From positions 12,501 to 76,500 of the forward strand of contig JAIGNY010004060.1 in assembly GCA_020152595.1 (NCBI GenBank): a stretch of DNA of 64,000 nt. Direction: 5' to 3'. Source of the stretch: Chiridota heheva. Its lineage: Eukaryota; Echinodermata; Holothuroidea; Apodida; Chiridotidae. Both the position numbers and the translations under genes were made by a program. Under the pieces are notes generated by a model, which was given only the letters and a program-made list of their open reading frames with translations, was not told where the DNA came from and did not search any database. Every line of letters begins with the position of its first letter. Positions within the stretch are counted from its first letter, which is position 1. Shown piece by piece: positions 1 to 57,700 of the stretch.

Positions 1-1375
1 GGCTTTAATAATTGTGATTTCTCACAAAACAATCACAATGCTAATTTGGACGTTTTCTATGTATTTACTTGTCCCGTCCATCAGTCCATGTACACTGTCC
101 TCACTCTGTGGTCAAGTGCATTCAGTAAATCACATAGAGGATGCATAGGCGATATGGGATATCCAGATCCCGTTTTAAAAACAATATTTTAGTACCCCAT
201 GGCTGACAATAAGCTCATTAAAAAGAAAAAATGATTTGAATGGTACAAAGAACCATACAGGTTACCACACAATGTGTTCTAACAATAGGCTTTAGATACC
301 TATTACTTTTCAAATTTCTTACAAAACAATGTTTTTCCTCTTTAACAGTGGGTGACAATTGTATTCCTCTTGAGGGCATAATTTGGCATGTTATGTTATT
401 CTTTGTTCATTGAAAATTAGCATACCATGCTTACCATCCACTAATTTTGAGAGACATAAACCGGTGTACAAGTCACTTCCTTTGTTATTGAGTTTTGTTT
501 TTTTATTTTAAGGAAAAATGCCAGAACAAGGGGACTTAAATCGTTCATTTCGTCATTGGAGAGGGTAAAGGAACCTTCATTTAAAATTGAAAATATTGTC
601 ACTTTCTCCCATTTTGGGAGTTCCTGCAAGCCTAGGGGCGTTTTATTTTCCTACGTTAATGCGTAGGTTTTAAAGGGCAAACTTCACCAAGGAAGATTAA
701 TCTTTATCCTTCTCAACAGTTAAATATGAAGCCTAATTTTCTGTTAATGCTTTTTAAATAAGATTAATTTTATCCTTCTCAACGTAAATATGAAGAAGTG
801 CATATTTGAATTGATAATTGTTCTATATTCACTGCTAATAGGCCTACTGTTAAATTCCTATAGGTACAGTATACACATTTCATGGGCAGCGGAGCTTTCA
901 AGTTATTGGGGGAGAGGGCTAACGAGCTCAGATAACATGTGATAATAATATTGGGGGGTAATTGGGTCGGGTAACGTTGTAACACATGTTAAGCCCCGGG
1001 TTCCGGCGCCCCTGTTAATGATTGACCTTTTTTGTAAATAAGATATTCACATAAAGAAACTAAGCTCTAAAACATCAAAAACTATTGGCATTTATATGTC
1101 AGTGTGTATAAACTGATAAGATAAAAGATTTTCTGTCTTCTTTTGTGCTTAAGAATATACATAGCGCCCTTATGCTTTCGCACTTATCGTATTGTAACAT
1201 TTTTTGGCGAAATGCAAATGCAAGATATTTGAATAACTTATTTCTTCTCCATAAGAAAGCCCGACTTCTTATAAATTCAGCTATATAATACTTATTCTTT
1301 TCATGCAATCTGCTCAATATTTTATCAATTTTCGGGAAATTGAGAAATTTAAACAAAATTGCAAATAACTTTATG
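1..1375. other. Non-coding, no gene seen
   Basis: This is AT-rich sequence with only short chance reading frames. None has a recognisable domain, splice-site pattern or codon bias. It lies more than 5 kb beyond the stop codon of the RLR gene, so it is probably intergenic. Confidence 0.6.
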
Positions 1376-1672
1376 CGACCAAATTTTTCTTCAACTTAAT
1401 CTTCATTTTTGGTGTTGTTCAATTTTAGCAGTTTAGGGAAATTACGTTCATTTTCGAGCACTTTTGTAAAATTTTGGTGCATATTTTATAGGGATGATTT
1501 TCGTCCATTTATGGCATTTTTCAGAACATTCCCTTCATTTGTTAGATTATTTTCTTCAATTTGAGGAAATTCTTGCCCAAATTTCTTCGATTTGAAGAAA
1601 TTCTTGCCAAAATTTCTTCAATTTTTTACAAATTTTCCTTCAATGCTACCACTTGTTTCGATTTATGATAAT
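1376..1672. repeat. Degenerate A/T-rich short-motif repeat
   Basis: Imperfect copies of a motif of the type TTTCTTCAATTTNNGGAAATT recur every 20-30 bases. The same style of repeat appears in the opposite orientation at 13,440-14,280, and a similar one lies at 62,280-63,075. It may be the internal part of an interspersed element rather than a true local satellite. That is inference from look alone. Confidence 0.5.
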
Positions 1673-1709
1673 TCCCCAATTTTACTTTTCAAGCGGAAGA
1701 ATGGGGAAG

Positions 1710-1880
1710 GTGAAATCCTCTCAGGCTATATTATTATTCTTTCACGCAAAAAAAAGTTGAGAGGTGAATTCATCGCAGCCCCCCCTCCCTCCCTCAGCCG
1801 CCCTCTCAGGCTATATCATTATTATCATCTTTTCATGGCAAAAAAGTTGGGAGGCGAAAGCACCCCCCCCCCCATAAATT
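1710..1880. repeat. Two tandem ~85-bp copies with poly-C ends
   Basis: The segments near 1,717-1,788 and 1,800-1,875 share CTCTCAGGCTATAT, then a run of A followed by GTTGRGAGG, and each ends in a C-rich stretch. A plus-strand reading frame of 143 codons crosses them. It is made of repeat sequence and is not called as a gene. Confidence 0.5.
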
Positions 1881-2305
1881 ATAGGGCTTACACAATTATG
1901 CGTAAGTTCTTTACAGATACACAAAACTGTTACTACCCTCAAGTGGCATTCTTCAAAGCGCTAATATTACACAAAATCTTAAAGATTGATACTAGATCTA
2001 TATTTTCCATATTCGCAATATAAACAGTAGTTAACAATGGCAATGAATCGAGGTGGAAAGATCATATCTAAACAAAAACTTTTACAAGATATTCAACCGT
2101 TTATTAAGTGGGGAAATAAAAATATTACTACAATGCAACCCCTCCTGACCCCCAAAACCCGTTTCATGTAATTTCAATATATAATCATCATGATAATTGT
2201 ACTGGAATGATTTTATACTCAAAAGTGGAAAAAATACTTGGCTACAGACATTTCAGATTTGAGCCCCTCGTGACACTGCCATCATAATCCATTGTTTTAA
2301 GTAAA

Positions 2306-3515
2306 ATCCCGGATGAAGTTCTTAGTTTGACTAAGATCGTGGATGAGAATCTTAGTTTGACCTATAACGGTAAGACTCCTGATGCAGTTCATTATAACTG
2401 GGCATTTGGTTGCCCAGTAGAGAATTGTGGTCCCAGAGTTTAAAAAAAAAAAAAAAATCTGAAACATTGGGCGACCAAGATTTTTTACCTTGGTCTTGAT
2501 TTTTTTCTTTCTTTCATAATTACAAGAACATGTGTCATAATTTCTAAATGTGCCAGAGTGACTCTTTGTAATTCGAATATTCTTACATGAGCATTGTGCC
2601 AAGTCTATTTTAATATTAACTTTTTCTTTATTTTTGAAGGTGCATCCTTCGGGCCTTGCACCAGTGACCTACAGATAATTGTGGTCGCCCAGTTAAATTT
2701 TCTTTTAAAATGTACTGTCCTGATGAGGTTCATAGTTTGACTAAAATCCTGGATGAGGTTCATAGTTTGACCTTAAACCCCTGATGAGATACATATTTTG
2801 ACTTAAAACCCCGATGACGTACACAGTTTGACCTAAAACTCCAGATAAGGTTCATAGTTTGACAAAAGAACCCAAATGAGGTTCATACTTTGACCTTAAA
2901 CCCTGATGAGGTTCATAGTTTGACTAAAACCCTAGATGAGGTTCATAGTTTGACCTAAGACCCCAGATGAGGTTTATAGTTTGATCTTAAACCCCTGACG
3001 AGGTTCAGTTTGACTAAGACCCCGGATTACGTACATAGTTTGACCTAAAACTCCGGATGAGGTTCATAGTTTGACTAAGACCCTGGATGAGGTCCATAGT
3101 TGGACCTAAGACCCCGGATGACATTCATTGTTTGACATAAAACTCCAGATGAGGTTCATACTTTGACAGAGACCCCAGATGAGGGTCATTGATTAAACTA
3201 AAACCCCTGATGAGGTTCATAGTTGGAATTAAAACCCCTGATGAGGTTCATAGTTTGATTTATAACCCTGGACAAGGTTGATAGTTTGAAATAAGACCCC
3301 GGGTGAGGGTCACAGTTTCACTAAGATATCTGATGAAGTTCATAGTTTAACAAAAAACCCTGATAAGGTTCATACTTTAACCTAAGACCTCATATGAGGT
3401 TCGAATAGTTTGACCTAAGACCCTAGAAGAGCTTCATAGCTTGACTTAAGACTCCAGATGAGGTTCAGAGTTCCACTACGGCCTCTGGTGAGGTTCATAT
3501 AGTTTCACTTTAGTT
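2306..3515. repeat. Degenerate 30-31 bp minisatellite
   Basis: The unit GATGAGGTTCATAGTTTGAC, followed by about 10 variable bases (CTAAGACCCC-like), is repeated with many substitutions from about 2,715 to 3,515. Two or three outlying copies sit at 2,306-2,370. Copies are diverged and lack a fixed frame, which suggests an old array. No coding function is supported. Confidence 0.8.
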
Positions 3516-4562
3516 TCCCTCGAGGGCAATGATGAGTTAAGAGCCATTGGAATTTGCACTTATTCTTTAGCACAAAATTATATATATCCTGAATACCCAA
3601 AAACATATAAAACACACTAAACAATAATCAAAAGGATAAAACCACCATCAACGTGAAATGAATCGTCCTTCAGCAAGACACTTTGCTCCGCTTGCTTCAG
3701 TTGAATGAGTCTACTCAGCTTATAAAAGAGTACCAACATTGCAGAGAATAAAGCTGTGATTGATTTGTCCAAGGGAAGTCATTGATTCTCATGTGGTTGC
3801 TCTACAGAAATGGGGAATAAGCACAGGCCCTATGATCGTTCATGACCCAGTATAAGATGTAACTTGCTATATAAACCAAATGGTTCCATAGCAGGCCCGT
3901 AGACAGGAATGTTCTTAAATACTGGCTACGGGCGTGTTCTAAAGTCTTCTGTTTTGAGGATCACTGAAATCGCTGCTAATACTTGTCAGCAAGAGGCGTA
4001 ACAAAACAATCTTATGTTAATGAGCATCAAATTCTTCAACTTTGAAGTACAAAAGCTTATTCTTTATGGCTGATAAATGATGAAGAATTCTAAGAATATT
4101 TTACTTGAACAATTTATGACACTGTACGTTGAATCCATTTCCTACACTTACATGTAATTATATGAACTTTGCGCTTCAAATATTGATGATGAAGATCTAT
4201 GACATCTGAGGGATATGATCAAGTTTCAAAATATATTTTAATCCTAGGGGAGGAGATTATTTTAGGGAATAGAGGAAAGTAGAGTGGGGCTTAGTATATG
4301 TGAAGAATTTGTATAAGAGTGGAGAGTGTTTATGTGAGTAGCTGAGTAAGAAATAGATTTTATTACTGGTAAATGGTACATAGATGGGCTGGAAACATAA
4401 TTTGAGTGGTAGTGTTGTCAGATAGGTGGGAAGGAAAGTGCAGGTGGGTGAAAAGGCCTACAGTAGGATTTGGAAGAGTACAATGGGTGGATGAATGGCA
4501 CACAGGGGAGGCTTCTAGTAGAGTGTGTTGGGGATAGTAAAAGAATGGGGGAGAGGTGGTTG
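3516..4562. other. Non-coding, no gene seen
   Basis: Nothing recognisable was found on either strand. From about 4,250 the plus strand becomes G-rich and runs into the 18-bp array. Confidence 0.5.
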
Positions 4563-4706
4563 CAGGATGGTACGCCAGAGCGAGATGGTACGCCAGAGCG
4601 GGACGGTACACCAGAGCGGGACGGTATGCCAGAGCGGGACGGTACGCCAGAGCGGGACGGTACGCCAGAGCGGGATGGCACGCCAGAGCGGGATGGTACG
4701 TGAGAG
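4563..4706. repeat. 18-bp minisatellite, ~8 copies
   Basis: The unit GCCAGAGCGGGACGGTAC is repeated about eight times with few changes. Because 18 is a multiple of 3, both strands stay open across it (Pro-Glu-Arg-Asp-Gly-Thr on plus; Ser-Arg-Ser-Gly-Val-Pro on minus). The flanks show no domain or splice evidence, so I treat it as a non-coding satellite. Confidence 0.85.
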
Positions 4707-6458
4707 CAGGACGTTAATTGAATGGCTTTGTTAATTGATAGTGGATGGTGTAAGGCATGTGTAGGGTGAATGAGTTGGTATGATGCCAAATTGTAGGAGG
4801 AGATGTGAGTTGGGCAAAAGATAATGGGTGGGAGATGGAGAAATTGGCTATAGATGTAAGATCAAATGGAACAAGGATGCAACAGAGAAATATTAAAAAG
4901 TGAGTGAGAGGTGGATGGGTGATAGTTGTCAGTAATATGTATGAAAGGCATTCTATCAGTGATGAGGGGATTTGTATCATTTTATGATGCCTAGTAATTA
5001 ATTTCTTTTATAATCTCCTACACAACAACTTTTATAAATATATTAAACACTTGTGCTATAGATGAGGGCAAAGGGAGAGGTTTAACCAAAGAAGGGACAA
5101 ATTAGACTGGAGAGTAACATAAATGAAGTGGGTATACTGTATATGACCAAAGCCTACATTTTATTAAAACATTCAATGAGAGGATATTAAGAGATTATTC
5201 TTGGTTAAAGCCAATCATTTTGGAAAAAGACCATTGTCTTAAACGTGGCTTAAAAACTGGCTTTCAAAGAAACTACATGTCATTACTCTTCAAGGAAAAT
5301 ATGTCATAGTAGGAATCCTGCTCCACTGTTAATGGAGGACTTATTCATTTATTTACCGTTTTAGAATACGTACATCATCCAAGAACAAAGCATAATTACA
5401 CAATAAACAATGGTTGAACGTAATAATTAACTCAAACAATATTAATGAACTTAAGCTGAATGCAATGGATAGATATGTAGAAAACAGTAGGACTGGGAAT
5501 AAGCAATGATCAAACTGAAGCAGGTTCTGATACAAGCTATTCTTTGTTATTCTGCAAAACAATACCCAAAGAATTTCCTTATAATTTCATTTGGAAAGAT
5601 GTCATCTGAAAAGTATGAAAACAGATACATTTTCAGCTGATTTTCCTATCCAAAACACAATGAAATTATGTTATTCAAACATGAAAATAACAAAGTAAAA
5701 ATATTCTTAAACAACCTACAACCTGTTATGAAATAGATTATGAAAATATATAAATCATAAAATATAAGCAAGACCATTGATTTTATGAATTGTCATAGAA
5801 AGAAATTGTTGTAAAGCAGAAGGAAAATCAATAAATGTAATTTCAATGGAATACCACACATTTAAAACACTTTATGTGGCATCAGTGCTGGGAGTTATTT
5901 TCTTCCAACTTTGAATCTGTAAACTTGCTAAAATGGTACACTGTATTATCTTCAAGCTCTAATTAGTTCATTATTTCATTTACACCCCACACTTAAAGTA
6001 GGAGTGCACACTTCCAAAGTAAGTTTTGAGGTGGCTTTAAAAAAAATAAAAATGAAAAGTTTTGGAGAAAAATTAATATTACCCATGACTGGGCCATATA
6101 TACTCTGAAAATCTCATTAGGATCCCCGTAAAAAATGGTTAGAATTCAAAGAAGCAAAGAAATCCTTTCAAATGATACAAAAATCCCCCCGATGTGAAAT
6201 GGGGAAGTCCATGTAATTTTCTAAAAAGTCAAATAAATTGTACGCTTTGATGTTTAGGGTTCAATACGTGGTGGCCATTTTTTATTTAATATAAACATTT
6301 TGATGACTCTTTGACATGAGCAGGATTTGGTTGAAAAATCACACTGGTACAACTATTCCAAGGACTGTAAATAAAATTTAGTGGCAAGATTTTAGCCTAA
6401 TTTGCTGAAGCATGAAATCATTTTTTGTGACTTCAAAATACTTTTAATTTCAAGTGAT
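4707..6458. other. Non-coding; downstream flank and 3' UTR of RLR gene
   Basis: The sequence is AT-rich with no recognisable coding region. The part next to 6,458 should include the 3' untranslated region of the minus-strand RLR gene, which ends at 6,459. Confidence 0.6.
6281..6286 (-). promoter_or_regulatory. Possible poly(A) signal of RLR gene
   Basis: TTTATT on the plus strand reads AATAAA on the minus strand, about 175 bases past the RLR stop codon. Position and sequence fit a polyadenylation signal. The region is AT-rich, so chance occurrence is quite possible. Confidence 0.35.
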
Positions 6459-52998
<46,540 letters not shown>

Positions 52999-53149
52999 CT
53001 GCAGGAAAGCAAACATTTGACCAGAATATAAATCTTTGGTATGTGAAGTATAACACGCTTTGATAAAGCAATCTGTTGCATTAAAACTAATGGGGAAATT
53101 ATAATCAAAAACTGGAATCAAGTGTAACCTTTTCAACATTTATGGGTAC

Positions 53150-53503
53150 GAAAGTTAGTTTGTTTGTTTGTACATGATCCTCCCTTACGGGAACTCGTAA
53201 GTTACATGGAGCATAGATGCCAAGCTATAGCCTGCGTAGCAGATGCCAGTCTCATGCGACCAGGACGGAAGTGGATGAACACCGAGTTTTCACCCTACTC
53301 TTTTCGAGAAGTGTTCAGAGAACCAGGTAGGGTGTGACTGTCCTACTATTGGGACCGATAGCTTAACGTTCCCTCTGAAGAACAGCGAGCACTATTCAAC
53401 CATTGCCACATTTCTCAACAGCTGAATGAGGAGCAGGAGCTGCAAACGACGTACTTTCGCTTTAATGATCGGCGTACCTGTCTGCATATTCGTATTTGGA
53501 GGA
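53150..53503. repeat. Unclassified interspersed repeat
   Basis: It begins with (GTTT)n at about 53,156-53,171, followed by GC-richer sequence unlike its surroundings. The style (AACGTTCCCTCTGAAGAAC, GGACCGATAGCTTAACG) is that of an interspersed repeat. No protein is encoded and I cannot name the family. Confidence 0.4.
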
Positions 53504-53504
53504 C

Positions 53505-54412
53505 ACAAAACTTTTTTAAACTAGATGTCAAAACAATGAATATGTTAATTGGATCTGGACAAAAATTTGCAAAATTTACAATGCCAGATATTGTCATTGG
53601 TGATTCTAATATCAAATCTTGCTTTCAAGCACGTAACCTAGGTGTCATCTTTGGTTCAACCATGAGTATAAACTCTCATATTTCACGGGTTACCCGAACT
53701 GCTGCTTTTCATCTTCGAAACATTGGTAAAATAAGGAAATATCTTGACTCTACTGCTACTGTTCAAATCATACATTCCTTTGTAACTTCACGTCTGGATA
53801 TAGGAAATTCTCTACTGTATGGTCTTCCTCAAAAACAAATTCACCGTCTTCAACTGATTCAAAAGTCTGCTGCACGCCTTGTAACGCTCTCAAAGAAATC
53901 TTGTCACATTACTCCAATCCTAAAAGACTTGCATTGGCTCCCTGTGTCATATAGGATAATATATAAAATACTGCTTATTGTTCACAAATCGTTGATTGGG
54001 TGTGCTCCAAATTTGATCTCTGACCTTTTAAAATCATATATTCCTACTCGTGCTCTTCGATCCAGTGACAAATTACTTTAATGAGAACAAAAATCTAACC
54101 ACTCATGGGGTGATAGGTCTTTTGGTATAGCTGCACCACGGTTGTGGAATCAATTACCCCTTCATGTCAGATCATCCAATTCTCTTGCAATTTTTAAAAC
54201 AAATCTAAAAAAAAACTCATGTCCAAAGCTTTTAATCAATATTGTTTTGTGTATACATGTGTGGGTGTATGTGCGTGTGTAGGCCCCTATGTACGTTTTT
54301 GTTCATTTTTGTATTGTTATTTCTTTATATTTTTCACATTGTACAGCGCCTTGAGCACCTTCTGGGTGGATACGTGCGCATTATAAATCTTATTTATCAT
54401 TATTATTATCAT
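53505..54412 (+). mobile_element. CR1/L2-type LINE 3' fragment (reverse transcriptase C-terminal part)
   Basis: A plus-strand frame from about 53,509 to 54,081 reads FFKLDVKTMNMLIGSGQKF, then ARNLGVIFGSTMSINSHIS, FVTSRLDIGNSLLYGLP, IQKSAARLV, HITPILKDLHWLPVSYRIIY and IPTRALRSS. This is the thumb and C-terminal region of CR1/L2-like LINE polymerases. After a stop and frame slip, FGIAAPRLWNQLPLHVRSSN (about 54,119-54,180) completes the domain. The 3' end GCGCCTTGAGCACCTT, then GCGCATTATAAAT and TTAT/CATTATTATTA repeats, is typical of such elements. It is 5' truncated, dead, and opposite in orientation to the RLR gene. Confidence 0.9.
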
Positions 54413-54424
54413 AGCTGTGGAAAA

Positions 54425-54500
54425 ACTGGTTAGAGGCTTGAACTGGGTACCCCCAGCATCTCAGTCATGTGCTCTACCAACTGAGCTACCTGACTCCTTA
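54425..54500 (-). other. tRNA-like fragment (tRNA pseudogene or SINE head)
   Basis: On the minus strand, GGTAGCTCAGTTGGTAGAGC is a near-perfect tRNA D-arm and A box. It is followed by an anticodon-like region and GTTCAAGCC, a degenerate B box. I could not pair a clean 7-bp acceptor stem or a clean T stem, so it is more likely a pseudogene or a tRNA-derived SINE head than a working tRNA. It directly follows the LINE 3' end. Confidence 0.55.
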
Positions 54501-54584
54501 ATTACTTGAATGATCCCTTTAAAGATAACTAAATTTTCATGCTACAGGTTATGATCCATTTGAGACAATTAAGCAAAATAATTT

Positions 54585-55378
54585 ATACACAGACAATAGT
54601 GTAATAACAATAATCTGTTACAGACAATAGGGTAATGTAATACAGATGTCACAGACAATAGGGGTAATACAGAAGTCACAGAAAATGGGTAATACAGATG
54701 TCACAGACAATAGGGGTAATACAGAAGTCACAGAAAATGGGTAATACATATGTCACAGACAAAAGGGGAAATACAGATGTCATAGACAATAGGGAAATAC
54801 AGATGTCACAGACAATAGGGGTAATACAGATGTCATAGACAATAGGGAAATACAGATGTCACAGACAATAGGGGTAATACAGATGTCATAGACAATAGGG
54901 GTAATACAGATGTCATAGACAATAGGGAAATACAGATGTCACAGACAATAGGGGTAATACAGATGTCATAGACAATAGGGAATTACAGATGTTACAGACA
55001 GGGGTAATACAGATGTCATAGACAATAGGGAAATACAGATGTCACAGACAATAGGGGTAATACAGATGTCATAGACAATAGGGAATTACAGATGTTACAG
55101 ACAATAGGGGTAATACAGATGTCATAGACAATAGGGAAATACAGATGTCACAGACAATAGGGGTAATACAGATGTCATAGACAATAGGGAATTACAGATG
55201 TTACAGACAATAGGGGTAATACAGATGTCATAGACAATAGGGAAATACAGATGTCACAGACAATAGGGGTAATACAGATGTCACAGACAATAGGGGTAAT
55301 ACAGATGTCATAGACAATAGGGAAATACAGATGTCACAGACAATAGGGGTAATGCAGATGTCACAGACAATAGGGGTA
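54585..55378. repeat. 27-bp minisatellite (homogeneous part)
   Basis: The unit ATACAGATGTCACAGACAAT followed by AGGGGTA recurs throughout. GTCACAG and GTCATAG variants and a short GGGAAAT form alternate in a regular order, which suggests a higher-order unit of two to three copies. Confidence 0.95.
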
Positions 55379-55744
55379 CATTAGCTGGTCCTGTCATTAT
55401 AGAAATAAACACTTAGACCCGATGTCAAACTTAAGCAGATCGGGCCAGACATTTCCCTATCATTTTTCTATATCTTTTTCCTTGCCCACTTGTCCAAAGA
55501 TAATTGCACATAGTAAATACAGTTCATAAAAGTTCACACAATAGTTGTAACTAGTTCTGGCAATAAGGGAACCATTGTTTTCTTTGATAACCCTAACTGA
55601 CCTTTTAGTTTAACAAGGTGTTTCATTACATGCATGCCATATGAACTGTCAATCATTTAACAAGAGGTTTACTTTAGGGAGGATAATTGGTTATATTAGT
55701 CACAATATTTAGGTTTGTGGTTTGGACTGGCTGAAACAGAATTT
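55379..55744. other. Unique spacer between two 27-bp arrays
   Basis: Non-repetitive and without a gene. It separates the homogeneous and degenerate parts of the 27-bp repeat. Confidence 0.6.
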
Positions 55745-57700
55745 TTAGGAGAGCCACAGCTAATGGTACTGATGTCACAGACAATAGGGGTAGTACTGAT
55801 GCTACAGACAATAGGGTAATACAGATGTCACAGACAATTGGGGTAATACAGATGTCACAAACAATAGGGGTAATACAGGTGTCACAGGTAATATGGTTAA
55901 TATAGATGTCACAGACAATAGGAATAATATGGATGACACAGACAATATTGAAATGCAGATATCAGATATTAGGGGTAATGCAGATTTCTACAGACATTAA
56001 GGGGTAATGCAGATGTCACAAGCATTAAGTATAATGCAGATGTCACAGACATTAGGTAGAATGCAGATGTCACAGACAATATGGTACTGCAGATGGCACA
56101 GGAATCAGAGGTAATGCAGATACCACTGATATTAGGGGAAATACAGATGTCACAGATATCAAGTATAACACATAATTTCACAGACATTAGGGGTATATCA
56201 CATATACTAGGGGTTATGCAGATCTCAGACATTAATATGTTATGTAGATGTAACAAATATTAGGTAATGCAGAGGGCACAGACACTATGGTAATGTAGAT
56301 ATGTCACATACACTAGGGGTAATGTAGATGCCACAGACATTAAGAGTAATGTAGATGTCACATACAGTAGGGGTAATATAGATGTCACAGACATAAGGGG
56401 TAATATAGATGTCACAGACATAAATAGATCATGCATATGTAACACACACTAGGGTTATGCAGATGTCATAGACATGAGAAGTATTGCAGACATCACATAC
56501 ATTATAGTTAAGCAGATGTCATAGAAATCATGGGTTATGCAGATGCAACAGACACTAGAGGTAATGCAAATCTTATAGACATAAGGGGTACTGCAAATGT
56601 CACAGACATTAGGGTTATGTAAATGTCACAGACATTAGGGTTATGTAAATGTCACAGACATTAGGGTTATGCAAATGTCACAGACATTAGGGTTATGCAA
56701 ATGTCACAGACATTAGCAGCTATGCAGAAATCACAAACATTAGGGTAATGCAAATATCACAGAAATTAGGTAATATAGATGTCACAGACACTGGGTATGC
56801 AGATGTCACAGACACTGGGTATGTATATGTCACAGACATGAGTAATGCAAATATAACATACATTACGGTTTAATGCAGAGCTCACAGACATTACAGGTAA
56901 TGCAACATACATTACAGTATAATGCAGAGCTCACAGACATCAGGGTTTATGCAAATCATTAGGGTTATGCAGACATCACAGACATTAGGTAATGCAGATG
57001 TTACAGACATTCGGGGAATGCAGATGTCACAAAACTTACTGGTAATGCAGATATTACATACATTACAGTATAATGCAGAGCTCACGGACATCAGGGGTTA
57101 TGCAAATTTCAGTCCTTACGGTTATGCAGACATTAGGTTATGCAGATGCCACAGACATTAGGTAATGCAGATGCCACAGACATTAGGTAATGCAGATGTC
57201 ACAGACATTGGGTAATGCAGATGCCACAGACATTAGGTAATGCAGATGCCACAGACATTAGGAAATGCACATGCCACAGACATTAGGTAATGCACATGCC
57301 ACAGACATTAGGTAATGCACATGCCACAGACATTAGGTAATGCAGATGCCACAGGTATTAGGTAATGCAGATGCCACAGACATTAGGTAATGCAGATGCC
57401 ACAGACATTAGGTAATGCACATGCCACAGACATTAGGTAATGCAGATGCCACAGACATTAGGTAATGTAGATGCCACAGACATCAGGTAATGCAGATGCC
57501 ACAGACATTAGGTAATACAGATGCCACAGACATTAGGCCCGGGAATGCAGATGTCACCAAAATTACTGGTAATGCAGATATCGCATACATTACAGTAATG
57601 CAGATGTCACAGACATCAGGGATAATGCAGATGGATATCACAGCCTTTAGGGGTCAATCAGATAGTACTGACATTAGAGGCAATGCAGCTGTCAGACATT
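55745..57700. repeat. 27-bp minisatellite (degenerate part)
   Basis: Diverged copies of GCAGATGTCACAGACATTAG plus GGGTAAT. A younger, homogeneous sub-array of 22-23 bp units (GCAGATGCCACAGACATTAG GTAAT, overlapping) lies at about 57,130-57,530. Unit length and spacing drift, and open frames across it are artefacts. Confidence 0.9.

Noticed and set aside
1592..2023. 143-codon plus-strand frame
   Set aside because: It is built from a degenerate A/T repeat and a tandem duplication with poly-C ends, and has no recognisable domain.
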